Positions 36,419 through 45,901 of a stretch of DNA of 64,000 nucleotides are shown piece after piece (within the stretch, counting starts at the first letter, position 1; every line of letters starts with the position of its first letter). Made by a program: the position numbers and the translations under genes. The notes under the pieces were generated by a model. That model saw only the letters and a list, made by a program, of their open reading frames with translations, was not told where the DNA came from and searched no databases. This stretch comes from an uncultured Flavobacteriales bacterium (GTDB lineage: Bacteria > Bacteroidota > Bacteroidia > CAIKAF01), in the NCBI GenBank assembly GCA_903837495.1, contig CAILUT010000047.1, forward strand, positions 62,001 to 126,000, in the 5' to 3' direction.

Positions 36419-38620
36419 TCAATCCTGAACCCGGTTTTTTTCTCCCTTAATCAGCGGCCGATTGTCTTGAAAAAACTCAATGCAGCGCTCTACACAATCG
36501 ATGGTTACTGTCTTATTTTTATCAATTTTATCTTCTAAAATCAAGGTAGCCAGTTCATTAAGCAGTTTGCGTTGAATGACCCGCTTCAAGGGGCGAGCGC
36601 CAAAGGCCGGGTCGTAACCCAGTTCCGAGAGCCATTCCAAGGCTTTTTGCGAAATTTCAATCTTGATTCCATTCTGCTCCTCCATATTTTTCACCATCTT
36701 TTTAAGCTGAATGCCTACAATTTGCTGAATTTTAGACCTGTTGAGAGGCAAGAACATAATGGTTTCGTCGATTCGGTTCAGAAATTCAGGCCGTATGGAC
36801 TTGCGCAACAGCTCGAATACGGCTAGTTTGGCCGATTGCAGGGCCTGTTCTTCTTGGCCGGGCAGGGCTGCTTCCATTTTTTCCTGAATGGCATTGGAGC
36901 CCAGGTTTGAGGTGAAAATGATCAGGGTGTTTTTAAAATTCACCTTTCGTCCCTTAGAATCGGTTAGGTGGCCGTCGTCGAGCACTTGCAGCAGAACATT
37001 GAATACATCTGGGTGGGCTTTTTCCATTTCATCGAACAGCAAAACGGAGTAGGGGCGGTTTCGAACGGCCTCGGTAAGTTGTCCGCCTTCTTCGTACCCT
37101 ACGTATCCGGGAGGCGAGCCCACCAGGCGCGAAACCGCGTGTTTTTCTTGGTATTCGCTCATGTCGATTCGGGTTATGGCATTTTCGCTGTCGAACATGA
37201 CCTCGGCCAAGGCTTTGGCCAATTCGGTTTTACCGATGCCGGTTGAACCCATAAAAATGAAGGAACCGATGGGGCGATTGGGGTCTTGGAGTCCAGCCCG
37301 ATTGCGGCGTACTGCATCTGAAACGGCTTCTACGGCTTCGGTTTGTCCTACCACGCGTTTGCCCAATTCGGCTTCAAGGTTTAGCAGCCGTTGCCGTTCG
37401 GTTTGCAGCATGCGTTGAATCGGAATTCCGGTCCAGCGGCTCACCACTTCAGCAATGTCTTCGGCATCAACCTCTTCTTTGATCATGGCTTCGGCGCCTT
37501 GCTTTTCTTTTAAAGCCTGTTGGGCGTCTTTCAGGTTTTGGTTCAGCTCGGCCATGCGTCCGTAACGGATTTCGGCTACTTTGCCATAATCGCCGGCGCG
37601 TTCTGCCTGTTCGGCCTGATTTTTTAGGGATTCCAATTCGGTTTTGGCTTTTTGAATCCGCTCTACAATGGCTTTTTCGGCTTGCCAACGGCCTTCCAGT
37701 TCTTTCTTCTGGGTTTCCAGTTGGCTGATTTCTTCGCTAATCTGTTTGATTTTTGTGGTGTCGCCCTCGCGTTTAATGGCGGCTCTTTCAATTTGCAGCT
37801 GCATCAATCGCCGTTCTACCCGTTCCAGTTCTTCGGGTTTTGAGTTGATTTCAAGGCGCAATTTAGCGGCCGCTTCGTCCATCAAGTCAATGGCTTTGTC
37901 GGGCAGAAACCGGTCGCTGATGTAGCGTTGGCTTAATTCGACCGATGCAATAACGGCATCGTCTTTAATGCGCACCTTATGGTGTGCTTCGTATTTTTCT
38001 TTGATTCCACGCAAAATGGAGATGGCATCTTCGGTACCGGGTTCTTCTACCAACACTTTTTGGAATCGGCGTTCCAAGGCCTTGTCTTGTTCAAAATACC
38101 GCTGATATTCCTTCAAGGTGGTAGCGCCTATGGTGCGTAGTTCGCCTCTTGCCAAAGCGGGCTTTAGAATGTTTCCGGCATCCATGGCTCCTGAATTGCG
38201 TCCCGCGCCTACCAGCATGTGGATTTCATCGATGAATAAAATGATTTCGCCGGCCGAATTTTGAACCGCTTTTATTACATTTTTCAGCCGTTCTTCGAAT
38301 TCGCCTTGATAAGAGGCTCCGGCCAACAGTTGGCCTAAGTCGAGCGAATAAATTTTTTTGCTTTTCAGGTTTTCAGGTACGTCTCCATTGATGATTCGGT
38401 GGGCTAAACCTTCTGCTATGGCGGTTTTTCCTACCCCTGGCTCTCCAATCAGTACCGGGTTGTTTTTGGTGCGGCGGGTCAATATATGCAGCACCCGCCG
38501 AATTTCTTCTTCTCGGCCAATGACGGGATCCATTTTTCCTTTTGAGGCCAGTTCATTGAAGTTTTGACAATAGGTTTCTAAGGCTTCATTTCCTTGGGGC
38601 GTTGGGGGGCGGTTACTCAT
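36419..38620 (-). CDS. clpB: ClpB disaggregase lacking the N-terminal domain
   Basis: ClpB with DnaK extracts proteins from aggregates after heat stress. 733 residues against about 860 for the full protein. NBD1 starts at once ([10 protein letters not shown] near 32; Walker [22 protein letters not shown]), then the coiled-coil middle domain (~270-390, typical for ClpB and absent in ClpA/ClpC), then NBD2 ([31 protein letters not shown]). The entire Clp_N domain of ~150 residues is missing. An in-frame TAA 15 bases upstream of the ATG excludes a longer protein in this frame. The product equals the short isoform that E. coli makes by internal initiation. Confidence 0.95.
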   Translation of the reverse strand: MSNRPPTPQGNEALETYCQNFNELASKGKMDPVIGREEEIRRVLHILTRRTKNNPVLIGEPGVGKTAIAEGLAHRIINGDVPENLKSKKIYSLDLGQLLAGASYQGEFEERLKNVIKAVQNSAGEIILFIDEIHMLVGAGRNSGAMDAGNILKPALARGELRTIGATTLKEYQRYFEQDKALERRFQKVLVEEPGTEDAISILRGIKEKYEAHHKVRIKDDAVIASVELSQRYISDRFLPDKAIDLMDEAAAKLRLEINSKPEELERVERRLMQLQIERAAIKREGDTTKIKQISEEISQLETQKKELEGRWQAEKAIVERIQKAKTELESLKNQAEQAERAGDYGKVAEIRYGRMAELNQNLKDAQQALKEKQGAEAMIKEEVDAEDIAEVVSRWTGIPIQRMLQTERQRLLNLEAELGKRVVGQTEAVEAVSDAVRRNRAGLQDPNRPIGSFIFMGSTGIGKTELAKALAEVMFDSENAITRIDMSEYQEKHAVSRLVGSPPGYVGYEEGGQLTEAVRNRPYSVLLFDEMEKAHPDVFNVLLQVLDDGHLTDSKGRKVNFKNTLIIFTSNLGSNAIQEKMEAALPGQEEQALQSAKLAVFELLRKSIRPEFLNRIDETIMFLPLNRSKIQQIVGIQLKKMVKNMEEQNGIKIEISQKALEWLSELGYDPAFGARPLKRVIQRKLLNELATLILEDKIDKNKTVTIDCVERCIEFFQDNRPLIKGEKNRVQD

Positions 38621-38682
38621 AGGTCTTGCAATTTAAATGCTACCCATCAAAAAGAAAGCCAAGGTCCTAAATCGGCCTTTCT

Positions 38683-38695
38683 GTCGAATTTCGAC
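38683..38695. promoter_or_regulatory. 13-base inverted repeat between clpB and typA
   Basis: GTCGAA-T-TTCGAC is a perfect inverted repeat 62 bases upstream of the clpB start, in the divergent clpB-typA control region. It could be an operator; it is not a CIRCE element. No other copy seen. Confidence 0.25.
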
Positions 38696-38821
38696 GGCAT
38701 TTGCCGACAGGTTGGCATACAATTTTTAAAAAATCAGACGATTTTACAGCCCGATGGGCCTTTTCGGCAAGCCTTTACGTAAAGTTCACTAAAAGGGAAT
38801 GATAACTTCAATACAAAGTCC

Positions 38822-38829
38822 TATCTTCG
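38822..38829 (+). promoter_or_regulatory. -7 box of typA
   Basis: TATCTTCG, one base off TAnnTTTG, eight bases before the ATG at 38838. The following GCGGCACGT is a common context for Bacteroidota starts. Confidence 0.5.
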
Positions 38830-38837
38830 CGGCACGT

Positions 38838-40634
38838 ATGACAGCTATCCGCAACGTTGCCATTATCGCCCACGTCGATCATGGCAAAACCACCCTAGTA
38901 GACAAAATTCTTCACTACTGCAGTTTGTTCCGAACCAACGAGTCGACCGGCGATTTGATTCTGGACAACAACGATTTGGAGCGAGAACGTGGAATTACCA
39001 TTCTTTCCAAGAACGTTTCTGTTCTGTACAAAGGAGTAAAAATAAACCTGATTGATACTCCCGGCCACGCCGATTTTGGGGGTGAGGTTGAACGCGTTCT
39101 CAATATGGCCGATGGCGTTTTGCTGCTGGTCGATGCCTTTGAAGGCCCCATGCCTCAAACCCGATATGTGTTGGGAAAGGCGCTAACCTTAGGAAAAAAA
39201 CCCATCGTGGTGGTGAATAAGGTAGACAAAGAAAACTGCCGCCCCGACGAGGTTCAAGAGTCGGTGTTTGAATTGATGTTTAACTTAGAGGCGACCGAAG
39301 ATCAATTGAACTTCAGAACGGTGTACGGATCGGCCAAGCAGAACTGGATGGGGCCCGATTACAAAACCCCCAATTCAGACATTTCTTACTTGTTGGATTC
39401 GATTTTAGAAGAAATTCCCGCTCCAAATCCACCCGAGGGCAATTTGCAGCTGCAAATTACCAGCATTGATTATTCCAAATATACAGGCCGAATTGCGGTG
39501 GGCAGAGTAACCCGAGGCAGTTTGTCGGTAAACCAACCCATTCAGTTGGCGCGCCGCGACGGCTCGATGACCGCAGGTCGGATTAAAGAGATTTTTATTT
39601 TTGAAGGCTTAGGAAAGGCCAAAACAGAACGCGTTGAAGCCGGCGATATTTGTGCCGTGGTTGGCTTGGATTCATTCGAAATTGGCGATACCATTGCCGA
39701 TTTTGATGCTCCAGAAGCCATGCCGCCTATGCACATTGATGAACCCACCATGAGCATGGTGTTTACCATCAACAACAGTCCATTCTACGGACGCGAAGGG
39801 CAGTTCGTTACCTCGCGGCATTTGCGCGACAGGCTAATGAAAGAGACCGAAAAAAACCTGGCTCTGAAAGTAATGGAAACCGACTCTCAAGATACTTTTA
39901 TGGTGTTTGGTCGGGGCATCTTGCACCTTTCAATCTTGATTGAAACCATGCGCCGCGAAGGCTATGAACTGCAGGTAGGGCAACCCCGGGTAATCATTAA
40001 AGAAATCGATGGGAAAAAATGCGAACCCGTTGAGATTTTAACCATTGATGTGCCCGAAGAATACAGCGGAAAAGCCATTGAACAGGTTACACTCCGCAAA
40101 GGCGAACTGCACATTATGGAGCCCAAAGGCGATTTAATTCACCTGGAATTCGAAATCCCCTCCAAAGCCTTAATGGGCCTGCGCACCGCATTGATGAATG
40201 CCACCGCAGGCGAGGCTGTGGTTACACACCGTTTCGAAAGCTATCAGCCCATCAAAGGCAATGTGCCTGAACGCCAAAACGGCTCTCTTATAGCCCTTGA
40301 AACCGGCACCGCCATTGCTTATGCCTTAGATAAACTGCAAGACCGTGGCCGCTTTTTTATTGCGCCCGGTGAAGAAATTTATCTGGGTCAGGTGGTAGGA
40401 CAACATTCCCGCGACAACGATTTGGTTGTGAATCTGACCAAAACCAAAAAATTGAGCAACGTTCGTGCCAGCGGCACCGACGACAAAGTGCAGTTGGCTC
40501 CGCCCATTCGCTTTTCCTTGGAAGAAAACCTGGAGTACATTCAGGAAGACGAATACGTGGAAATTACCCCTAAAAGCATGCGTTTGCGTAAAATCCTGCT
40601 GGACGAAAACGACCGCAAGCGGGCTTCGAGATAA
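38838..40634 (+). CDS. typA: ribosome-associated GTPase TypA/BipA
   Basis: TypA is a translational GTPase related to EF-G that binds 70S ribosomes and helps 50S assembly and stress growth. 598 residues: G1 [10 protein letters not shown]3 [15 protein letters not shown]4 [10 protein letters not shown], then the BipA-specific C-terminal domain ([34 protein letters not shown]). The ATG at 38838 gives the usual [16 protein letters not shown] start. An in-frame ATG at 38799 would place the promoter box inside the gene. Confidence 0.96.
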   Translation: MTAIRNVAIIAHVDHGKTTLVDKILHYCSLFRTNESTGDLILDNNDLERERGITILSKNVSVLYKGVKINLIDTPGHADFGGEVERVLNMADGVLLLVDAFEGPMPQTRYVLGKALTLGKKPIVVVNKVDKENCRPDEVQESVFELMFNLEATEDQLNFRTVYGSAKQNWMGPDYKTPNSDISYLLDSILEEIPAPNPPEGNLQLQITSIDYSKYTGRIAVGRVTRGSLSVNQPIQLARRDGSMTAGRIKEIFIFEGLGKAKTERVEAGDICAVVGLDSFEIGDTIADFDAPEAMPPMHIDEPTMSMVFTINNSPFYGREGQFVTSRHLRDRLMKETEKNLALKVMETDSQDTFMVFGRGILHLSILIETMRREGYELQVGQPRVIIKEIDGKKCEPVEILTIDVPEEYSGKAIEQVTLRKGELHIMEPKGDLIHLEFEIPSKALMGLRTALMNATAGEAVVTHRFESYQPIKGNVPERQNGSLIALETGTAIAYALDKLQDRGRFFIAPGEEIYLGQVVGQHSRDNDLVVNLTKTKKLSNVRASGTDDKVQLAPPIRFSLEENLEYIQEDEYVEITPKSMRLRKILLDENDRKRASR

Positions 40635-40663
40635 GATTTTCAGGGTTTTTGCCTCGGGGCTTT

Positions 40664-40706
40664 AGCCAGGGTTTTTAGCCAGGGTTTTTAGCCAGGGTTT
40701 TTAGCC
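40664..40706. repeat. 13-base tandem repeat, three units
   Basis: AGCCAGGGTTTTT is repeated three times head to tail and ends in AGCC, directly joined to the octanucleotide tract. A weaker related unit precedes it at about 40641. Follows typA by 30 bases. Confidence 0.85.
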
Positions 40707-40865
40707 ACGAATGCACGAATGCGCTAATACACAAACGCACGAATGCACGAATGAAGGAGTGCACGAATGGGCGAATGCTCGAACATAAGAATGTATGAAA
40801 GCACAAACGAACGAATGAGGGAGTGCACGAATGCGGAAGTGCACGAATGAGGGAATGTGCTAAGT
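40706..40865. repeat. octanucleotide tandem repeat, twenty units
   Basis: Twenty consecutive eight-base units with no insertion or deletion. The consensus is CACGAATG; eight units are exact and others are variants such as AAGGAGTG, GGCGAATG and CACAAACG. It fills most of the 259-base gap between the convergent typA and DUF4837 genes. No coding potential. Confidence 0.9.
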
Positions 40866-40893
40866 GGGGGGATGAATTTGAGGAAGATGGGTA

Positions 40894-41916
40894 CTAGCTT
40901 CCTGATTTTTCAAGCAGGTTTAAGGACCGCAAAATCCCTTCCAATTCGATAATATGCGAGCGTTTATCGAGCCCGGCGGCAAAAACAAACGCCCCCGACA
41001 GCCATATCCGTTGGTTTGCTTCGTCTAAGGTAGCGTACAGCAAAAATGGTCCGCCCTTAAATTCGTTGCTCATGCGCCACAGCCCCCGCATTTCCATGGC
41101 GTAACGCCCATTTAGGGTAAGAATGGTGGAATCGCAGGGCATTCTGGACTCAACAACAACCCCACTGCCGGGGTTTTCTCCCTTAAACGCATTTTGGGTA
41201 ATTTGGTCCGACAGCCAGGTTAAATACTGGATGGAAAATTGGGTTTCAGAATTGTATTTCACCGAACTCACCCAAATAACCTTTTCAATCAGGTGGGTGT
41301 TTCCTTTTTCAACCCGTTCTGCCCGGTATTGGAAAGCCGAAATTTCTGCATTATTTAACACCGAACTAAATACAGAGGGTATGGGCAGCTGCACCCCCAT
41401 CCGATTTTTCAAGGTGTCGGCACAGGAACGGCAGCTGTTTTTCTCTTGAATGGATTGGGCAATCACCCGGGCGTCTTTTTCTTTTAAGCGGGCTAGGATT
41501 TCAGCACGCCGAGCCCGGAACGCGGCCAGCCATTCGTTGGGGTGGTTGGCACTCAAGCGTATTACCAATTGAGGGCGAGCAAAGGCATCTTCTGCAAATT
41601 CTAGGCTGGGTTGACCGGCGGGTATTTTTTCAGAAACAACGGCAATCAGTACATTTTTTTGCCAGCGTAGGTTGCCTTGAAAATCGGAGGGAGAAATTCG
41701 GCTGATTTTCCAAAGGGGTTCCACCTGCGGCAATCCCGGATATTCCTGTTGAAAAAAAGTTCGAAGGGTATCGCCTAAGGGGTGTTCACGCCAATATTCG
41801 TCGGTTACAACCAACATTAAATCGCCTTCTGGGCCAATGGCTTTGGGGCGGTAATTCGAATCGCCCCCACCACAGGACAAAAAAACAAGCGGGAATAAAA
41901 GCAGATGAAGCCTCAT
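40894..41916 (-). CDS. DUF4837 family lipoprotein
   Basis: 340 residues from the ATG at 41916. Lipoprotein signal MRLHLLLFPLVFLSCGGG with lipobox LSC. The mature part matches the Bacteroidota DUF4837 family: YRPKAIGPEGDLMLVV, LGDTLRTFFQQEYPGLPQVEP, LRWQKNVLIAVV. The frame is open far upstream inside mltD, but only this start gives a lipobox, and it overlaps the mltD stop as ATGA. Function unknown. Coexpression with a lytic transglycosylase hints at the cell envelope. Confidence 0.87.
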   Translation of the reverse strand: MRLHLLLFPLVFLSCGGGDSNYRPKAIGPEGDLMLVVTDEYWREHPLGDTLRTFFQQEYPGLPQVEPLWKISRISPSDFQGNLRWQKNVLIAVVSEKIPAGQPSLEFAEDAFARPQLVIRLSANHPNEWLAAFRARRAEILARLKEKDARVIAQSIQEKNSCRSCADTLKNRMGVQLPIPSVFSSVLNNAEISAFQYRAERVEKGNTHLIEKVIWVSSVKYNSETQFSIQYLTWLSDQITQNAFKGENPGSGVVVESRMPCDSTILTLNGRYAMEMRGLWRMSNEFKGGPFLLYATLDEANQRIWLSGAFVFAAGLDKRSHIIELEGILRSLNLLEKSGS

Positions 41917-43391
41917 TTTATTTTTAGCCGCTGCCCCACTTGAAGTCCATCGCTCTTCAGTCCATTCTTGGCTTTTATGGCTTCGGGTGTGGTGTTGTAC
42001 TTGCGCGCAACGGCCCACAGGGTTTCGCCTGAACGTACGGTATGGTACTGAGCCGGTGCTTGGGTTGGAGTTTCTATCTTCGGTTCGGGTTTGGGTTTGG
42101 GCTCGACCAACGCAGCGTCTTTTGTATAAATCACTAGGTTTTGCCCCAAAAACAGGCGATTTTTTTCGCCCAACTGATTCCAAGCCACCAAAGTATCTAC
42201 CTCTACTTTGTATTTCAACGAAAGGAATTCGAGCGACTCAGTTCTGCCAACCTTATGGTACTGCGCAAAATACCCTTGCTGCACCTTATTGCTGTCGATC
42301 GGGGGTTCGGCCCAGCCGCCGGTTACATACCGGTAAAGCAGGGGCTCGTTCACAATAAAATCGCCAATATAGCTTTTGGGAAGGTACACCGGCAGGGGTT
42401 TCCATTTTGCAGGAATAAACCCGGTGATGTACATGGGATTCAGTACTTCCAGTTCGGCGATTTCAATGCCCAGCACCTCCGAAATTTGCTTGAAGGTCAT
42501 TTCTTGCCGAACGTAAATGCTGTCAATTTCATAGCGGTGGTATTTTGCCTGAATCGGTTTGATGTTGTGGTCTCTGTGGTGATTCATAATGTAGTTGACC
42601 GCAATAAAGGCCGGAACATACCCGTTCGTTTCTTTCGGTAAATACGGACGCAATTCCCAATAATCCCGCTTTCCGCCCGACCTTCGAATGGCTTTATTTA
42701 CATTGCCAGGCCCAGCGTTGTAGCCCGCCAAAGCCAAATGCCAGTCGTTTCCAAAATACTTGTACAGATATTTTAAGTAGGCAATCGCTGCATCGGTGGC
42801 TTTATCTGGGTCACAACGTTCATCTACATAGCTGTTGATTTCTAGACCCATCAATTTTCCGGTTCCATACATAAACTGCCACAAGCCCATGGCTCCCGCC
42901 CTCGATTTGGCCGAAGGATTCAGGGCCGATTCAACAATGGCCAAATACTTCAATTCTAAGGGCATGTTGTTTTTGGCCAATTTTTCTTCAAACATTGGGA
43001 AGTAGGTGCTGGCAAGTCCCAACATTCGGCTCACCGTTCCCCGCCTCCGATTGGCATACAATTCAAGATACCCCTTTACATAAGGGTTGTAATCCAATTT
43101 AAAAGGACTGGCTTGGTCTAATTTTTTAAGGCGTTCCCGGTACACTTTGTCCGAAAACTCAGGAACCGAATCTGGAGCAAACTGCAAGTTTCGCTGAGAC
43201 GAGCCTTCATTCACCTTTCGGTAGTTTTTAAAGTAATTCAGCACATCGAGGCTATCCATCATCGCCAATACAGGATCGTCGGATTTTGGCATTTCAATGG
43301 GGTCTGTTTGGTCAGCATAGGCACTCAGCGCAGCCATCCATACAACTACAATAGGTCCAATTTTCCGAAGCACCGAGGCAATCATTCTCAT
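41913..43391 (-). CDS. mltD: membrane-bound lytic murein transglycosylase with LysM (MltD-like)
   Basis: 492 residues. Signal peptide (ALSAYA|DQ), SLT catalytic domain ~100-260 with the glutamate in AIVESALNPSAKSRAGAMG and AGYNAGPGNV, then a region with a weak LysM (YHKVGRTESLEFLSLKYKV) and a clear C-terminal LysM (YHTVRSGETLWAVARKYN). It cleaves peptidoglycan to 1,6-anhydro-muropeptides. The start at 43391 overlaps the MerR regulator's stop (ATGA). The 3' end overlaps the lipoprotein gene in the same way, giving a three-gene coupled operon. Confidence 0.94.
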   Translation of the reverse strand: MRMIASVLRKIGPIVVVWMAALSAYADQTDPIEMPKSDDPVLAMMDSLDVLNYFKNYRKVNEGSSQRNLQFAPDSVPEFSDKVYRERLKKLDQASPFKLDYNPYVKGYLELYANRRRGTVSRMLGLASTYFPMFEEKLAKNNMPLELKYLAIVESALNPSAKSRAGAMGLWQFMYGTGKLMGLEINSYVDERCDPDKATDAAIAYLKYLYKYFGNDWHLALAGYNAGPGNVNKAIRRSGGKRDYWELRPYLPKETNGYVPAFIAVNYIMNHHRDHNIKPIQAKYHRYEIDSIYVRQEMTFKQISEVLGIEIAELEVLNPMYITGFIPAKWKPLPVYLPKSYIGDFIVNEPLLYRYVTGGWAEPPIDSNKVQQGYFAQYHKVGRTESLEFLSLKYKVEVDTLVAWNQLGEKNRLFLGQNLVIYTKDAALVEPKPKPEPKIETPTQAPAQYHTVRSGETLWAVARKYNTTPEAIKAKNGLKSDGLQVGQRLKIK

Positions 43392-43744
43392 CGTTTTAAC
43401 AGCGAATCTAATTCGTTCAACAAAGCCTGTATGGTATTCCACCGCTCTGATTCTAAACCAGAACGCCCATTTCCGCTTTTCATTTTCTTCTCGGCCAACA
43501 TTTTTTTCCTTGCCCCCTCCAACGTATATCCTTGCTCTTTTACCCAGTGGTATATTTCTTTCAAGTGTTGAATGTCAACTTTGGTAAACAAGCGATTCCC
43601 TTTCTTGTTTTTCTTTAGATTTAATGCTGGAAATTCCTTTTCCCAAAATCGAATCAGCGAGGCATTCACGCCCAACATGGAACTGACCTCACCAATGGTG
43701 TAGTACAATTTCAGGTCTTCCGGTTGTTTTTCTTTCAGGCTCAT
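43388..43744 (-). CDS. MerR-family transcriptional regulator
   Basis: 118 residues. A single winged-helix MerR domain: YYTIGEVSSMLGVNASLIRFWEKEF and the wing KGNRLFTKVDIQHLKEI, then a short helical tail. No effector-binding domain and no cysteines, as in the small Bacteroidota MerR proteins. First gene of the mltD operon, so it may control it. ATG at 43744 chosen; upstream frame lacks conserved residues. Confidence 0.88.
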   Translation of the reverse strand: MSLKEKQPEDLKLYYTIGEVSSMLGVNASLIRFWEKEFPALNLKKNKKGNRLFTKVDIQHLKEIYHWVKEQGYTLEGARKKMLAEKKMKSGNGRSGLESERWNTIQALLNELDSLLKR

Positions 43745-43826
43745 CTGGCCTTGCTTGGGGTTGGGGTGAATCGTGTTGGTCCTCAAAGATACATAGCCCA
43801 ACGGAATTGCAAAATGTTAAAGGCCC

Positions 43827-44546
43827 TTAGCTTTGTTTAAAATCAGACAAGGGCCGCCCCAATATCAAGGCCGGCACTTCCAATAGGCTGCCAACCCGCT
43901 GAATCCCCGGCTGCACAAGCTCCGATTCCGAGCTTTCAAGCCAAATGGGCCGAAGTCCCGATTGCAAACCGCCCAGGGCATCTGCCTGATAATCATCGCC
44001 AACCATCCAACTTTGCCCGGCCAAGGCTCCTGCCCGCTTTAATGCCAACTGAAAAATTCGGGGCGATGGCTTTTTGTGGCCGGCTTTTTCTGAGGTAATG
44101 ATTTCTTTAAAATAAGGCGCCAAGCCCGATTCCCTAAGCTTTACCGCCTGCACTTCCTGAAATCCATTGGTAATGATATGCAGTGGAAATTCTGCGGAAA
44201 GCCCCTGAACCACTTCCCGTGCATGCGGCAACAGCTTGGTTTTCAGGGGCGAACGTGCCACATATTCCCCGCCCAGTTTCTTGGCCAGCGTTCGGTTTTT
44301 AAATCCAAAATGCGCTAAAGTCAAAAAAAAGCGCTGATGCCGCAAAAAATCCTTTCGCATTTCGTTGCGCTGATAGGCAGCCCAGCATTCGGCATTAAAT
44401 CCCTCATAAATTTCTATAAACGATTCAGCATCAGGGATTATTGAATTTAGCCTAAAATACGCAAACAGCTCCAACAGGGTGTCCCTCGAATTCCCTTTAA
44501 AATCCCAAAGGGTGTTGTCTAAATCAAAAAAAACATGGAAATTCAT
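43827..44546 (-). CDS. HAD hydrolase, YjjG-like nucleotidase
   Basis: 239 residues. HAD motifs FFDLDNTLWDF (D8, D10), IITNGFQEVQ, KPSPRIF and GDDYQADALGG. The order and the ITNGF-Q motif are those of YjjG/non-canonical pyrimidine nucleotidases, which remove damaged dUMP-type nucleotides. Function by similarity only. It lies 82 bases upstream of the MerR gene. Confidence 0.85.
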   Translation of the reverse strand: MNFHVFFDLDNTLWDFKGNSRDTLLELFAYFRLNSIIPDAESFIEIYEGFNAECWAAYQRNEMRKDFLRHQRFFLTLAHFGFKNRTLAKKLGGEYVARSPLKTKLLPHAREVVQGLSAEFPLHIITNGFQEVQAVKLRESGLAPYFKEIITSEKAGHKKPSPRIFQLALKRAGALAGQSWMVGDDYQADALGGLQSGLRPIWLESSESELVQPGIQRVGSLLEVPALILGRPLSDFKQS

Positions 44547-44600
44547 GGATTAAAAGTAATGCGAATTGCTGGTTTTGCATGGTTTTTAAGTGGATTTGTT

Positions 44601-44744
44601 GGGGCGGGTTATCGGGCTTTCACCGGTTGTCCGCAGCGGCCGGGGGCTGGCCCAGCGGGCTTGCGGGGGCTCCTAAAGTCGCCTCCGCGCCTCGCGGGCC
44701 AGGCCCCGTCCGCTTTGCGGGCAACCCGGTTCAATCCCGCCCGC
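44601..44744 (+). repeat. dispersed palindromic element, copy D
   Basis: Terminal inverted repeats GGGCGGGTT/AATCCCGCCC bracket TCGGGCTTTC, a stem, and the apical hairpin GCGGGGGC-TCCTAAAGTC-GCCTCCGC (core 44668-44683). It forms an inverted pair with copy E, 137 bases away. Together they fill most of the 508-base gap between the HAD gene and the SDR gene. Confidence 0.87.
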
Positions 44745-44881
44745 GGGCGGCCTGCTTTAAATCTGCCCATAAAAAAATGGGCGCCGGATTGCTATGGTAG
44801 GAATTCTTGGCTGGGTGTTTTTATTTTTTTCTTCCTTAGGCATGTTTGAGCGTAGGGGGATTTTTAGTTCATAGCCGCCGC
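44745..44881. other. spacer between palindromic elements D and E
   Basis: T-rich spacer with a small perfect hairpin GCCCAT-AAAAAA-ATGGGC (near 44766) and no gene. Confidence 0.4.
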
Positions 44882-45023
44882 GGGCGGGATTGAGCAAGGG
44901 TAGCCCGTACGGGAAAAGCCCTTGTGCCCGCGTGCTGCGCAGGCGACTTTAGGAGCCCGCGTAAAGCCGCTGGGCACACGGCTTTTCACGGCGGACTACC
45001 TGCGAAAGCCCGATAACCCGCCC
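44882..45023 (-). repeat. dispersed palindromic element, copy E
   Basis: Same architecture as copy D but on the opposite strand: minus-strand GGGCGGGTTATCGGGCTTTC, arms GGTAGTCCGCCGTGAAAAGCC against its partner, and apical motif GGC-TCCTAAAGTC-GCC (core 44942-44957), then CAATCCCGCCC. The stem arms differ from D in sequence yet pair. It ends 31 bases before the SDR stop. Confidence 0.87.
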
Positions 45024-45054
45024 AAAAAAACAAAAAAAAGAGTGGAATCTAAGG

Positions 45055-45753
45055 TCAATACATGGAGCTCATGGGCCTCAGAATCAGCTCGCTGGGAAGC
45101 AGATTTGAAGTGCTGGACCAAAATTGGGCTATCCATTGTGCTACTTCATCGGTGTTCAGCAAATCGCTTTCATTGACTCCGCTGCCTTGCCAGGAACGAG
45201 AGGCCGTGGAAGAGGGCAGCACCTGGCTAACCCGAATGCCAAAGGGCAGCAATTCAGGCTGAAGTGCACGGAAATACTGATGCAGTGCTTGTTTCGACAT
45301 GCAATACCCTGGAGCCGAACGCCGGGGCTCAAGGGCTAAAATGGAATTTACTCCTATTATATGACCCGCTTTCCGTTCTTTCATGATCGGAAGCCATGCT
45401 TCTAGGCATTCGGTGATGTGCAAAAAGTGCAGCCTTAGCTGCCGTTGAATGTGTCCAAGTCCTTCCTGATGCAAAGGCCCCTCGGCATATTGCCCGGCAT
45501 TAAACACCAAAACATCGGGCAGGGATTGGGCATCAAAGGCCTGAGAAATGAAATCGGTGGTTTGGTTTAGATCGGTAAAATCAACCGCAAAACCTTTAAC
45601 CGAATGCCTTGAACGGGCTTTAAATGCTTGTTCTGCGTCTTGAATTCCAGTTTGGCTGCTGCCAGTAAAAACCAAATCATGCCCTTGTTGAATCGACAGC
45701 AAAGCCAAATGATGACCGATGCCGGCGGTGGCTCCCGAAATGAAAATGCGCAT
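45055..45753 (-). CDS. short-chain dehydrogenase/reductase (SDR)
   Basis: 232 residues. Rossmann motif SGATAGIG (5-12), VFNAGQ in place of NNAG, serine in GVNSIL and the catalytic pair YCMSK. The C-terminal part is variable. Substrate unknown. ATG at 45753; a TACCTTTG box on the minus strand (45764-45771) lies ten bases before it. Divergent from rpsL. A second, unrelated SDR is at 1.2 kb. Confidence 0.87.
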   Translation of the reverse strand: MRIFISGATAGIGHHLALLSIQQGHDLVFTGSSQTGIQDAEQAFKARSRHSVKGFAVDFTDLNQTTDFISQAFDAQSLPDVLVFNAGQYAEGPLHQEGLGHIQRQLRLHFLHITECLEAWLPIMKERKAGHIIGVNSILALEPRRSAPGYCMSKQALHQYFRALQPELLPFGIRVSQVLPSSTASRSWQGSGVNESDLLNTDEVAQWIAQFWSSTSNLLPSELILRPMSSMY

Positions 45754-45763
45754 ACTTTTTTGA

Positions 45764-45771
45764 CAAAGGTA
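45764..45771 (-). promoter_or_regulatory. -7 box of the SDR gene
   Basis: Minus-strand TACCTTTG, exact consensus, ten bases before the ATG at 45753; no strong -33 element. Confidence 0.55.
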
Positions 45772-45826
45772 GGGTGTTTTGCCTTGGAATGAAACGAAAT
45801 TCCTTGAGAAAAAACCAAAGCCTGTG

Positions 45827-45857
45827 TTGGATAATTGAAAAATATACAGCACCTTTG
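45827..45857 (+). promoter_or_regulatory. promoter of the str operon (rpsL)
   Basis: TTGG (45827-45830), 19-base spacer, CACCTTTG (45850-45857). The transcript would begin near CAATCCC and continue with a CCC/GGG mini-hairpin (TCCCTAAATGTAGGG). The same TTGG-19-CACCTTTGCAATCCC arrangement precedes rpsJ and rpsQ. Confidence 0.82.
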
Positions 45858-45901
45858 CAATCCCTAAATGTAGGGTAGGCTTTAATCCATAAAGTATTGA
45901 T

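Noticed and set aside
36253-36450. 65-codon plus-strand frame in the GC-rich block after clpB
   Set aside because: Gly/Ala/Pro-rich translation follows from the base composition, and the frame crosses into the clpB 3' end in antisense.
40706-40865. CRISPR array
   Set aside because: Units are eight bases, head to tail without unique spacers, and there are no cas genes.
41917-42183. N-terminal extension of the DUF4837 lipoprotein into mltD
   Set aside because: The upstream part lies in another frame of the mltD coding region and has no homology; the lipobox start at 41916 is decisive.
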